Origin: Folioceros fuciformis | Lineage: Eukaryota; Anthocerotophyta; Anthocerotopsida; Anthocerotales | Direction of reading: 5' to 3' | DNA length: 64,000 bases | Assembly (NCBI GenBank): GCA_049999805.1 | Contig: JBNGIO010006099.1 | Location: 295,243-359,242 of the forward strand | In this document: piece by piece, positions 33,584-44,619 of the stretch | Numbering within the stretch: position 1 is the stretch's first letter | Layout of the letters: the number at the start of each line of letters is the position of its first letter | Notes under the pieces: generated by a model | The model's input: the letters and a program-made list of their open reading frames with translations, nothing else | The model's database searches: none | What the model was told of the DNA's origin: nothing | Translations under genes and position numbers: made by a program

Positions 33584-35130
33584 ATGGCATCGATTCTGCC
33601 CTTGTCCAGCCAGCCATTGCCCGCATGCAGCCCTGCTTCTTGTTCAAGAAGGCCTTCGGCCGGAGATGGCAGCAGAGTTGCAGCTTCTTTGTGCCTCGGA
33701 AGTAGCCGGGGAGAAGAACAGCGGCAGGGCGCCGGGTTGCGGTGGAGCAGGTCAGGTATAGCGGGAGCAAGGACAAGTGGTGGAGTTTTGTTGCCTGACC
33801 ACGTGCCGGAGGATAGCCACAGGAAAGTCAGGGCAGGGAAGGCCTCTGCCTCGCTCGACAGCTTTGCGCTCGAGCAGAGCAAGAGTAGGAACGGAGACTT
33901 GGCGAGGCCGGAGCAGAAACCGGTGACTGGATACGGCATTTCATCCGGGCAGGCTGTCATCAAGGTGGTTGGAGTTGGGGGAGGAGGCTGCAATGCGGTG
34001 AATGAAATGGTGAGCGCCAAGCTCCCGAATGTGGAATTCTGGTCGGTCAATACCGACAGCCAAGCCTTGAGGAAGTCCCTGGCTCCTAACAGGCTTCAAA
34101 TTGGCAGAGAGTCGACTCTAGGGAGAGGTGCGGGTGGCAGCTGTGAAGTTGGTGAAGAGGCAGCCACGGAATCTCTGGCTGAGTTGTCCATGGCTCTGGA
34201 AGGTGCTGATATGGTGTTTGTAGCTGCCGGCATGGGTGGCGGGACGGGCTCTGGTGCAGGTATTCCATCCTTGTGTCTTGCCCTGTTCATGTAGTGATGC
34301 AGGTTGAAATAGTGGATTCTGACATGGCATGTTCCTGTCTTCCTCCAGGCCCTGTAGTCGCAAGGTTGGCCAAAGCCATGGGAGCACTGACTGTCGGCAT
34401 AGTGACAGAGCCCTTCTCGTTCGAGGGGGCCAAGCGCACGCAGTTGGCTCGCAAAGGTGTGGAGGCAATGCGACACTCATGTGACACCCTGGTTGTGGTG
34501 CCAAACGACCGTCTACTGGAGACTCTCTCTGCCGAGACCTCCTTCCTGGAGGCGTTCCACCTGGCAGATGATGTGCTGCGCCAGGGGGTGCAAGGTATTT
34601 CGGACATCATCACAGTGCCTGGGCTGGTGAATGTAGACTTCGCAGATGTGAAAGCTGTTATGTCCAATGCCGGCAGTGCTATGCTGGGGATAGGTGTTGC
34701 ATCAGGGAAGAACAGAGCAGAGGAAGTTGCAAAGTCTGCCATCATGTCTCCACTCCTTCAGTCCATTGTACGGCCTTCTGGAATTGTGTATAATGTGACT
34801 GGTGGAGCCGATCTCACTCTGCATGAGGTGAACATAGCAGCCGAGATCATTTATGGTATGGCAGACCCCAATGCCAACGTCATTTTTGGTGCTGTCATCG
34901 ATGAGAGCTTCAAAGGGAAACTGAGGATGACGGTGATTGCCACTGGCTTCCGGGACTTCAACGACCCCGGGCCGCCCTCCTCTCAGGTGCGATCTGCTGA
35001 GCTCGGGCCAGTCAAAACCATTGACGATGACATCTCCAATTGGGAACAGAATCTGAGGAGGCAAGCATCAACCGGCGTACCGGAATTCTTGAGGAAACGG
35101 GCCACCAGGGGACGAGATGGTGGACCGTAA
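33584..35130 (+). CDS. Plastid division protein FtsZ, diverged, 485 aa
   Basis: A tubulin-like GTPase that forms the stromal ring for plastid division. Two exons (33584-34259 and 34349-35130) with a phase-1 GT-AG intron. Residues 1 to about 90 are Ser/Ala/Arg-rich with few acids, as in a transit peptide. The core follows: [15 protein letters not shown] (nucleotide-binding start), [11 protein letters not shown], then the tubulin signature GGGTGSGA, split by the intron. [26 protein letters not shown], and the T7 loop [15 protein letters not shown] with its catalytic Asp are all present. The T3 region is unusual: [12 protein letters not shown] replaces the near-invariant TRGLGAGGNP-type sequence. 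No C-terminal ARC6-binding peptide of FtsZ2 type is visible. The low intron count and divergence could place it in the FtsZ3 group of non-seed plants, which needs a tree. Confidence 0.92.
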
Positions 35131-36218
35131 AGAAAGGAAGCTCTGCTGCAGTCTGCTGCCTACTGTTTCCAAGGAACCGACATCCGGGGAAGAGTCTGGA
35201 ATGTGCACATGTCCTTCCACGACGTCCGGGAGCGGAGCTGTTACTGTACCTCTGCTCCCTGCAGCAGGAGCCCGCATGTGGCACGTAGGATTTATATATC
35301 TAGGTGTTGAGTAGTCCAGTTCAGTCTTCAACAACCACCAATGACGCGGTCTGGAGCTGTACATGTGTGTGGTGGTTGTAGGTGAGCTAATTTGTGTTTT
35401 GTGCTTATTATTTGGCATGCGCAGGGAATGTGGAAGCTTACATCCATTGCTGCGTTTGTAGATCCTTCACTCTGTTAACAGAAGAAGGCCCACACTGCGA
35501 TTTCCCTCTGCAGACCAGGGTGCACCAACTTCTCAAGAAATATGACTCGTCAGTGGTCACCAAGGGGGTTCGTCCTCACGAGGCCGGCTACTCCTTTCTT
35601 CAGTGCCCTCTTGGCATCGTCCCTGGCCTGACTTGAGAATAGGACACCTAATAGGTGGTCTGGCCTCCAGATTCTTGTGTCCGCCCTGGTATGCTTTCAG
35701 ACCACCACACAGACGGATGCCTCCGTTTTTAAGTCCAGGGAAGATCCCTGCATCATGCTGTAGTGATTTGTAATGTCCGCTGGCCCTTTGCTGCTCTGCC
35801 GTGTTGCTTTGTCAGCCGGGCCCCAAGAGTGGAAACCCTGCCAATGCAACGCCGGCTAAGCCCTCCGTTTTCCTAGAAATCAGATACGTGGAGAACATCG
35901 CTGGGCCCTGACCAGCCGACGCCGGCAGCCTCTGTTCACACAGTGACTTCAGAGACTCGGCAAGAATCCATGGCGGCTATCGATGGGGAGCCAGGCTGGG
36001 TTGTCGCGATGCACGCGAGGTGTTGGCCGCCCAGGTTTGCCATTTCCCCCAACCAGCATGCTCGGGCATTGCTTGCGCATTTGATGCCTCTCAGCTCCCA
36101 CAACGGCAGGTCGCAGCAACTCCGGGGGCTGATGCAGAGTAGCAGGGGGGACATCGATCCGGGCCTGGAGTTCCCAGGGGCAGCACCAGCCGATTGAGAT
36201 CCAACGCCAGGAGGAACC
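35131..36218. other. Intergenic between FtsZ and the receptor kinase
   Basis: No gene was recognised. An open frame at 35394-35636 has Cys residues but no family resemblance or flanking splice sites I trust. The FtsZ 3' UTR and receptor-kinase promoter should be here. Confidence 0.5.
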
Positions 36219-38546
36219 ATGGCCAGAAGTAGATCCCACAGCAGCAGCAGATCAGTCCAGGAACTCGGATTTGCCGCCTGCCTGATCCTCGCGCTCTTGG
36301 GCACCTCCAACTGGCCAGGCGCGCGCGCTCGGGACTTGGCAGCAGGGAAGGCAATGCTGGCGTTCAAGAAAGCCGCGGACCCGTCCAACCAGCTCTCGGA
36401 CTGGGACGGGAGCGACCCCTGCATCTCCACCGTCCACGGGCCGATCGGAGTGAGCTGCGACGGGGACAACCTGGTGTTCGCCATCCACCTGCGCGACATC
36501 ACCCTGGGAGGCACCTTCCCGGCGGGGACGCTAGGGGACATGACGAACCTGCAGGCGCTGAGCATGGAGGGGACGCAGCTCCGGGGCCCCCTCCCACCTG
36601 ACCTGGGTCATCTCTTCCTTCTCCAGAACCTGTCTCTCCCGGGAAACAACTTCACCGGCTCCCTCCCGGACCTCTCCAACCTCACGCAGCTCCGCAACCT
36701 AACTCTCCCGGGAAACCAGATCTCCGGCTCCATCTCCAGCGCGCTGGCCCGCCTCCCGCTCACCGTCCTACGGCTGGAGGAGAATCAGTTCCAGGGCCAG
36801 CTCCCGGGCATCAACGCGACCTCCCTGCTCGACTTCAACGTCTCCTACAACCGGGACTTGGGAGGGACGGTACCCCCGGGACTGCTGTCTAAGTTCGGCA
36901 AGTCCGCCTTCCTGGGAGACTCCCACCTGTGCGGTGCCCCGGTCCTTCCCGCGTGCCCGGTAGCCGCCCCGGCCCCGGGCTCGGGCTCGGGCTCGGCGGG
37001 CAATAAGCGGAACAAGGGCCTCAAGCCTTTGGCGGTAGCGGCCATCGTGATCGGCGACATTTTCTTCCTCTTCCTCCTCACCTTCTGGTTCTACCTTTAC
37101 TACAACAAGAAGTACAAGAAGGCAGTCAGGGAGCAGGATAGCAAACCCGGAGCGGGGAAGAAAGGAGGAGTGTCCAACGTTGTAGTGAGCAAAAGCGGGA
37201 ACAAGGCGTCCCCCCACACGAGCCAGAGCTACCTCGAATCCGGGCCCCTGTCGGCGCACGCCGACGATGGCGGCGGGCGTGGTCGTCTCGCCTTCTTCCC
37301 CGGCCATGAGCACTCCTTCGACCTCGAGGACCTCTTGCGCGCCTCCGCCGAGATGCTCGGCAAGGGCAGCTTCGGCACCGCGTACAAGGCCGTCCTGGAC
37401 AGCGGCGCCGAGGTCGTCGTGAAGCGCCTCCGCGACCTCCGCGACTCTGGCCGCAAGGAGTTCGAGCAGCAGATGGAGCTCCTCGGGAAGCTCCGCCACC
37501 CCAATCTCGTCCCCCTCAAGGCCTACTACTACGCGCGCGAGGAGAAGTTCCTCGTCGCCGAGTATCAGCCCAACGGGAGCGTCTACAACCTCCTGCACGG
37601 TAACAACATTCCTCCACATGCGTGTCTGTCTCTATTGTGTGAAGTCTCCCTTGGCATTGAAGCATCTCTGCGGTTTCTCGTCGGAATTGGCGACAAATAG
37701 ACTAGTGTTTGTTGCCGGACTTGAATTGTAACAGTTGTGCGCTCTCAAGCTCGCATGATGTCTGCAATAAGCACGGGTGTGCAACTTGCATGATGCATGC
37801 ATGCAGGGGCTGCGAGGACGGGGCTGAAGCGGAAGCCGCTCGGGTGGACGACGCGGCTGCGCATCGCGCTGGGAGTGGCCAGGGGGCTGGAGTACTTGCA
37901 CCGGGAATGCGAGTCGCAGCGGATCCCGCACGGCAACATCAAGTCCTCCAACATTCTGCTGGACGCCAACAACGAGCCGCGGATCAGCGACTACGGACTG
38001 GCGCCGCTCATGACCGGTGCCATGGCAGCGGCTCGCCTGGCGGGATACCGCGCGCCCGAGTACACTCAAACCAAGCGGATCACGCCAAAGGCAGACGTCT
38101 TCAGCTTCGGCGTGCTCATCTTGGAGTTGCTAACGGGCCGCCTTCCGGCGCAGTCCGTGGTGGTCGGTGTCCGTTCGGGTGCTGGGGGGGGAGCTTCGGT
38201 TCCGCCCGGGGTGGATCCCGGAATTGACCTCCCGCGGTGGACTCGCTCCGTGGTGCGGGAGGAGTGGACGGCCGAGGTGTTCGACATGGATCTTATGGCG
38301 TACAACGACATCGAGGAGGAATTAGTGAGCCTGCTGCAGATCGGCATGAACTGCGTGGAAAACTCCCCCGAGGCCAGGCCCAAGATGAGCGACGTCGTGA
38401 GGCAGATCGAGGAGATTCCTAGCCGGGACTTGTACACCGACACCTCTACTCACTATGAGGACTCCTATTCCGAAGGAAGCGATTCCGTTGCCGGAGGAGA
38501 CTCGCCTTCCATTGCTGCTGGCAACATCCATCGCCAACACCCGTAA
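36219..38546 (+). CDS. LRR receptor-like kinase, probable pseudokinase, 706 aa
   Basis: Plasma-membrane receptor-like protein of the LRR III type (relatives of Arabidopsis 'probable inactive receptor kinases'). Two exons, 36219-37599 and 37807-38546, with a phase-1 intron inside the kinase domain, the usual site for this subfamily. In order: signal peptide (about residues 15-36), LRR N-terminal cap with DWDGSDPC (about 40-80), about five LRRs (85-220), a short Gly/Ser/Pro linker, one membrane span (about 270-296), a basic juxtamembrane region, then the kinase from about 365. The Gly-loop GKGSFGTAYK and the ATP lysine (VVVKRL) are intact. The catalytic loop reads HGNIKSSN instead of HRD...N and the Mg loop DYG instead of DFG. 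Lack of the catalytic Asp suggests a signalling scaffold rather than an active enzyme. High GC, long exon 1. Confidence 0.95.
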
Positions 38547-39609
38547 CAACAGTCTCATTCCTCTTTATTATTTACCCTGCTATCTAGTCGCTTATCTTCC
38601 CCATTATGTATGCACTACTACTACTCCTCATTTAAAGAAGCATGAAGCAGACCGGATGGGTCACATGGCACAGTCCTTTCCCCGTCCGTCCCAGGGAAAC
38701 AGAGACGATGTCGACTATGGAAAGGGAAATAGAGACTTCATATCAACTAGATGGGTAGTACCATCTATCCCTAGGGGAACAACACTCCCCAGGGCACCAG
38801 GCCACGGATCGCCGTGACCAACTGCGTAGACTAAATTCCACGTGATCCCATACCTGAAACTTTGGTTCTCCTCACTCGTCATGCACGTTCTCTCCCTCCT
38901 CATTTCATGAAGCAAAGAGGATCTGTCAGAGCCACCTAAATCAATTGGATTGTGGAACAGGGGACAGAGCACTGCCTTCTCTCGTCATTCCCCAACAGTG
39001 TATAGTCTATGTACCCAAAGTGAGGAGGGGTCAAACTCAGAGCTGGTCCCATCAGCACTCCACTCGCACCAACCTCCTTGCACTTCCTTTATTAGTTAAC
39101 ACCTTGCCTTTCCTCGTTATGCATGTCCTACTCCTTCGAATTTCACGAAGCAAAGCGGATCTGTCAGAGTAGCCGACATCCTTGCGTTCCCTTAATCCCC
39201 AACTATGTAGCCTATGTAACCCCGTAATTCCCAACTAATGTCTGTAGCCTATGTACCCAAAGTCAGCAAGGGCTAAACTGAGGGCTAGTCCCATAGTATC
39301 CATTTCCCTCCGCTTCCTTTATTAGTCGTCAACTACTACTCCACCTCCTTCCTCGGCGGATCTGTCAGGGTAGATCCTTGGATAGCGGAACTGGAAGCAC
39401 AGAACTAGACGTTTCTATGGCTTAAGCGCAGCACAACAATTCCCCAACTATGTAGACTATTTACCCAAAGTCAGCAAGGGCCAAATTGAGAGCTGGTCCC
39501 ATGGCACCCCACTTGAAATAAATCCCCGAGATGAAGCTACCGGCAGGTGTTGATAAAGGTTCCAAAGTGATGTTAGAAACTTGAGCTAGTAAAACCCTTA
39601 CAGGTCAAG
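38547..39609. other. Intergenic, with a diverged tandem array
   Basis: Apart from the array at about 38904-39510, described separately, nothing was recognised. The first ~350 bp include the receptor-kinase 3' UTR. Confidence 0.6.
38904..39510. repeat. Diverged tandem repeats, about 215-235 bp per unit, 3 units
   Basis: Two landmark blocks recur in the same order. The first contains GGATCTGTCAG (near 38919, 39158 and 39358). The second is CTATGTACCCAAAGT... GAGCTGGTCCCAT or its variant (near 39008, 39249 and 39448). A weaker GAAGCAGACCGGAT near 38643 may be a fourth. Copies differ by many substitutions and indels. Confidence 0.75.
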
Positions 39610-41015
39610 TTATTGCTCTTCTGGTTGCACATGTTCACCGCTACTCTGAGCAAGCCGATAATACAGCAGCATCATTGTGGCCATGCATGACCTACACCCA
39701 CAAGTTGTTAGAAGACTGACAGCGATAAGGCGGCACCACAAGTAACATAGCGACACACGATTCTTAAGGTGACTCACATGATAGCAAAAAACAGGAGTAT
39801 CTTCCTTGGATCCACGGGGGCAGAGCGGTTAGAGCGACGTCGAGGGCGGCTCTCCATGATGTCCTCAGCAAGATCCTCCCTGCGTGGTGCCGTGACGGGC
39901 AGTATGGGCAAACTTGACGACCAGAATGGAAGTAACAACTTCATTAGTTGCCTTGATATCGGACCTGCAAAGGATGTCTTCTTCTCAGAGACTTCTCGTT
40001 TCCAACTACAAGGGAGTGCATGGTACTTGCAAAGAGCACAAGCTTACCCCTCCTAGTGTACTTTCGGTGGCTGCCGTCATCATCCTGATACCTGTCCTGC
40101 TGTATACTTGAACTCCTCTCCCCACGGGAATATGAAGTCTTCCGAGCCAATGCTCCAGGCAGCAGCTGAAACACAACAGAAAAAGATGGTGAGCAGCAGT
40201 TCTGACTTGAAAACCAATGCTGCATCACGCATGCCAGCTGCAAGCTCTCTGGGGAACACAGTTCCACTCACTGGTTGCAGAGCTGGTGACTTTTGAAACT
40301 GTGGTGAAGTTGAAGGTCCAGGATTGGACAAATTAGCACCATGAGAGCCAGCCGCTTCAATCTCAGGAACTCCTGACCCGGAAACCAGATACGGCCGGCT
40401 GCCATGCACGCTGCTAGAATCAGCGAAGCCACCTGTCTCAGCTCTACTTACACCGTGAGCATCATGTGACAAGGCTCGTGATGCCTGTACATCCTTGTCT
40501 GATGGGGTGCTGGCTACAGACGAAAGGGGAGCAGAAGAAAATGCAGGGGGTGCAGAAGATTGCTGAGAGCTTGGGATGGATTCACTGCTCGCAACAAGAC
40601 CTGGGATAGCCTGCAACTCCAAAGGCACCATCAGCCTTCCTGATTCACATGTAGTCAGCACAATACCCAGCAGATACACACCTGTGAAAGCAGCTCCTTC
40701 AACCTGGATGGCAGGCCCGGTCCACCATCTCGGAAATGCTTTGGAGGCCAGACCTAAAAATTGCATGAAGGCCAAAACATAAAAAAAACCGCTCTAAACC
40801 CAGCAAACTTCCCTACAATTTCAGTCCATGACCCCACAAACTTACAGATGCGCTGCACGAAGGACACACATAGCCAGCTGGAGCAGTATGAGCTGGAAAG
40901 CTCTGCAAATGCTTCTCCAAGCATGCGGCGTGCAATAGATCTGTGAGAAAAACCATTCAGCCCACCAGATCCATAACCCTTGCTCCAGAAGCCACAAGCA
41001 TCGACAGCGAAGGCC
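39610..41015 (-). CDS. Unrecognised multi-exon gene with C-terminal hydrophobic segment
   Basis: I do not recognise the family. Minus-strand exons join in phase at the 3' end: 40092-40165, 39778-39964 and 39610-39691, with GT-AG borders and a TAA at 39610-39612. The C-terminus reads ...EDLAEDIMESRPRRRSNRSA, then a hydrophobic stretch (ILLFFAIMSCMATMMLLYY) and a short polar tail, as in a tail-anchored membrane protein. Upstream exons encode ARRMLGEAFAELSSSYCSSW (~40850-40960), WWTGPAIQVEG (~40690-40750) and a Ser/Ala/Pro-rich low-complexity stretch (~40440-40615). The 5' end and the joins between 40165 and 40440 are unresolved. The promoter side may reach to about 41500. Confidence 0.5.
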
Positions 41016-42270
41016 ACAAAAGGTCACCGGCACAACAATTCACGTACGTAGACACCCAAGGCGAGTTGCAGCCTCCCCATCAGCATCCTGGAATGCCTGT
41101 TGACACAAGCTGCACTTTGTAGGCCAGTCGTAGTCACCATCTATTACCCACTCTGAGTACGTTCGCACCTGCCATCGACCCGCTCAGTCACCCCACGACT
41201 TAGCCAGCAAGAAGTATTCCCAATCGGCGGCATGCAACAGAACAGGTGCGATCCCCCATCACGTACCACGCATAGCTGGTGCTCAGGGAAGCATATACAT
41301 TCACCACATACAGGAATTTTGTGTACGAAGCAGTACAGTTTTGTGGCCTGCCACAATTCAAACCAGCTTATCACGTCCCTCCCTCAGAGCAGCATGGGCT
41401 GCAAACCCCTCCGACCATGGAACTCAGGCGATTAGGGTTGCGAGCCGAGCAGACGAACCTTGCGGCATTTGCAAACCACCATGGCCTTCACCTCGTTCTT
41501 CCTACCAAGTGCTCCGGCTGCTCGTTTCCTCCCGGACTCCCGTTTGCCTGTGCGGTCACCCTGGGGCCCGGCCCGCACTGCTGGCGGTGGTCACCCGGTA
41601 GGATGGTGGGCCCCGGGTGCGGTGTGCCGGTGGCTGGAGCCGGTCGATTAAGGTTGATTACAAGAAGAAAGAAGCCCATCACCTAAAGTGAGTATTGCCT
41701 ACAGAGCTAGCTAGATTAAGATTAAAGGGGTGCATCGAGCAAAATGAGAAGCAAAGAGAAATTGCATGCTTGGAACAGACTAGGGTCCGATCACTGCTGG
41801 GATGGGGTGCCACGGATCCCTTGTGCGAGGAGCCGCTTGTTCTTGAAGGCCTGCCTGCGTGTGGTAGACTCTGAGCTACGATAAAGACGAAAGGAGTTCG
41901 TCCAGAATGCACGATGATGATGTTCTTCTCATGCTTGCCGTCGACAGATATTGAAGTCGGCTCAACAATTGCAGGTGGATGGGAAGGGAGGGGATGGAAC
42001 GATGGAAGAGGGAAGAAAGGAGATGGGCCTGGAGAGGCACAGTAGGGCAGCTGTCTTCTTGGGGACGCTGAGGAATTCGTCCAGAATGCAGGATGATGAG
42101 GGCCTGGCTGCCTTTGCTAGAGCTACGATGTGGATTCAAGGAATTCGACCAGAATGCAGGATAATATCCTTGACCTGCTTGCCGTAGAAAATCGTTGAAG
42201 GCGGCTGAACAATTGCAGGTAGATGGGAGGGCAGGGAATGGAACGATGGAAGCGGGAAGAAAGGAGATCG
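41016..42270. other. Intergenic, including a tandem copy of the NPF 3' end
   Basis: 41016-41700 may hold 5' exons of the preceding minus-strand gene; none could be supported. 41892-42138 is a diverged duplicate of the NPF 3' end and UTR, listed separately. Confidence 0.5.
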
Positions 42271-42333
42271 TTAGAGATCATGGCTGGCTTCCTGGAGAGG
42301 CGGTGGAGCAGCCATCTTCTTCGGGACGTAAAG
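41892..42333. repeat. Tandem duplication of the NPF 3' end
   Basis: Copy 1 (about 41892-42073) and copy 2 (about 42139-42333) share the same order of blocks: AGGA.TTCG.CCAGAATGCA, AACAATTGCAGGT.GATGGGA, ATGGAACGATGGAAG.GGGAA and a CCTGGAGAGGC end. Copy 2 runs into the last codons of the NPF gene (stop at 42271). Copy 1 still shows the VPKK-equivalent codons but no usable frame. A third, short unit starts at 42071. Confidence 0.8.
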
Positions 42334-44619
42334 GTAGGCGAAGAGAATGAAGAGGACGGTGTTGACAGCAACGATGCCAGCCAGTAGCCAGTAGAACCAT
42401 GCCAGCCCTCCGGCCATGAGACCCTCAACGCTGAGCCAGCCGCCGTGCCAGTTCTTGGTGGAGGCGTTCACGATGTTCACCAGGATGGTGGAGAGGAAGT
42501 AGCCCATGGAGACGGCAGTGAAGTAGAAGGCGGTGCCGACGCTCTTCATGCCGTCGGGGGCCTCCTCGAAGAAGAATTTGAGTTGGGGGACTCCCAGGAT
42601 GAACTCCACGAACCCCAGGATCATGTACTGCGGCAGCAGCCAGAAGAAGGACATGGGGACCAGTCCTGCCTGGGTCTGAGGGGGAGTGATGTGATGTCGT
42701 TCGATGAGGCTGATCCTCTTGTCCTCCACCAGGGCGGCGGCCACCATGGAGAAGATGGCGGCCGTCAGGCCCACTCCGATGCGCTGGAGGTTGCTGAAGC
42801 CCAGGGGATGGCCGGTGTAGCGCCTGGCCACTGGCACCAGCACCGCCTCCCAGAAAGCCACGGACACGAATGCGGCCACTATGAGGAAGATGATGATGGA
42901 GGGAACAGGGATGCGGAAGTTGCTGCTGCCGACGTGCCGGTTCATGCTGATGGCTTGCTGTTGCGTGAAGGACAGCACTTGGGCAAAGAGGGTGTAGACG
43001 ATGAGGTTGGTGAACCAGATGGGGAGGAGCTGGATTATGGATTTCAGGTTCTCCACTTGCGTCACTGTGCACTGCTTCCAGTTGCTGGTCTCTCCTCCTT
43101 TTCTGATGGCTGCCTTGTCCAAGAACCTGCCAGCCTCCCAAGTCAGGGAAAAATTGTGCGCATCACATCCACCATAACGATTTCAGTTCCAGCTGGGGTA
43201 TGGTGAGACTCTAGAGAACGGTTGCCTCACGAGCTTACCGTAGCCTGTCGGTGTGAGAAATCTTCCGCACTTCCCTCGCTGCCACATCCCCAGCACGCAG
43301 CTCGTAGAGCTCCGAGCTGTCTGCAGGCAAGGCAAGACGGGAATTGGAGAAGGCAGCCACACCCACTTGAGCCAGTTGAGTGAACGCGCTCCCGGATGGC
43401 TTCTGGTGCCTGGGCCACACGGTGGTGCAACGTAAATCAGTGCAAGAACTTATTTCCTGCTGCCTGTCCTAAGGCTGGTCTAATCTTGAACAAGCTGATT
43501 GTGCGACCCTGAATTCAGGCATCGTGCACTCACCGGTAGAAGGGCGTTCCTAAGAAAAAGACAACGGTGGCCAGAACAGCGATGATGGTCATGGTCAGGA
43601 ACGCCCACTTATATGCTACCGTGGATGCCCAGGTGACCAAGGTGACGCTAGCAATGACACCGAGGTTGAGAAAGGAGTAAAACGCAGTGAAGAAGTGCTG
43701 GGCTTGCTCCCTCTCCACAAGATCGCCTAGGTCGAACTGGTCCTGCCCCAGCGACGAGAGGCAGGGCTTGAGACCCGCAGACCCAACGCTGAGCAAGAAC
43801 AGACCTGCTAGAAACAAGTTCAGGAACTTGGGTTCGGCTGCGGGGCAATCGGGGTAGGAAACACAAAGAGGAGGAAGCAAGGACGTGATCCCAGATTGCA
43901 TCGTCATGATAGACAGGCCCTGATCATGAGCAACACAATCGTGAAAAAAGAACGGGGTGCGTCAGCTCTCTGGCCGACATCCGGTCTACAGAAGCCAAGA
44001 CTTGAAGTAACAATTACAGGGAGGAGGCGTTGATAGTTCTTACAGCAAGCGCGATGACGAGGGACAAGCAGATGGTCAGGTATCGGCCCAGCTGGGCGTC
44101 GGAGACGAAGGCCCAGAAGAAGGGCAGCAGGTAGGTGGTGCCCATGAAGTTGGTCACTATATTGGCTGCCCTGGCCGGAGACAAGTGCATGGTGAAGAGC
44201 AGGTACGAGAAGACGTTGGCCGACACCCCGAAGACAATGGCCATGTCGGCGAACGACACCCCTGCCAACACCAACTCCACACGTTGCAATCACATTTCAC
44301 CGTACTCCGGATGAGCTTGCTTGTGCACATGAATCCAGATTCACCGACGGATCGACACACGAGCAGGAATCTATGCAGCGATCGCTCAAAATGAATGTGT
44401 ACCGAGGAGAAAACTGGCCGACTTCCATGACCCCGTCCTGAACTTGTTGCAAGGCCGGCCTCGAAGATCCACAGACCCGTCGGTGACGTAGCTCGCAACC
44501 GCATCCTCCTTCTCGTCAACGACGCCATCGCCATCGCCATTCCCACTCCCACCCCGGCTCGCCGGATCCTCCCCTAAACTCCCCGGCGAGGTCGAAATCA
44601 CCTGCAGGTACGGGGACAT
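42271..44619 (-). CDS. NPF/PTR (POT) family transporter, 615 aa
   Basis: Major-facilitator carrier of the NITRATE TRANSPORTER 1/PEPTIDE TRANSPORTER family; substrates in plants include nitrate, peptides, hormones and glucosinolates. Five exons with consistent phases: 44403-44619, 44044-44261, 43534-43919, 43239-43409 and 42271-43126. Family hallmarks include DGSVDLRGRPCNKFRTGSWK at the N-terminus, NF.GT.YLLP, a DAQLGRY segment, GLKPCLSSLGQDQF and the long hydrophobic C-terminal half (FWLLPQY, FF.EAPDGMKS, LS.ILV). About twelve membrane spans are expected. Oddly, the ExxER proton-coupling motif of helix 1 is missing: the site reads SFADM. NPF subgroup and substrate cannot be called by eye. Confidence 0.93.

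Noticed and set aside
35394-35636. 80-codon frame after FtsZ
   Set aside because: No start context, splice sites or resemblance that I can support; probably 3' flank.
36768-37619. 283-codon minus-strand frame within the receptor kinase
   Set aside because: High-GC shadow of the plus-strand kinase exon; no family resemblance, and the plus frame has all expected motifs.
42425-43206. Long frames on both strands over the NPF last exon
   Set aside because: GC-rich shadows. The spliced minus-strand model explains the sequence.
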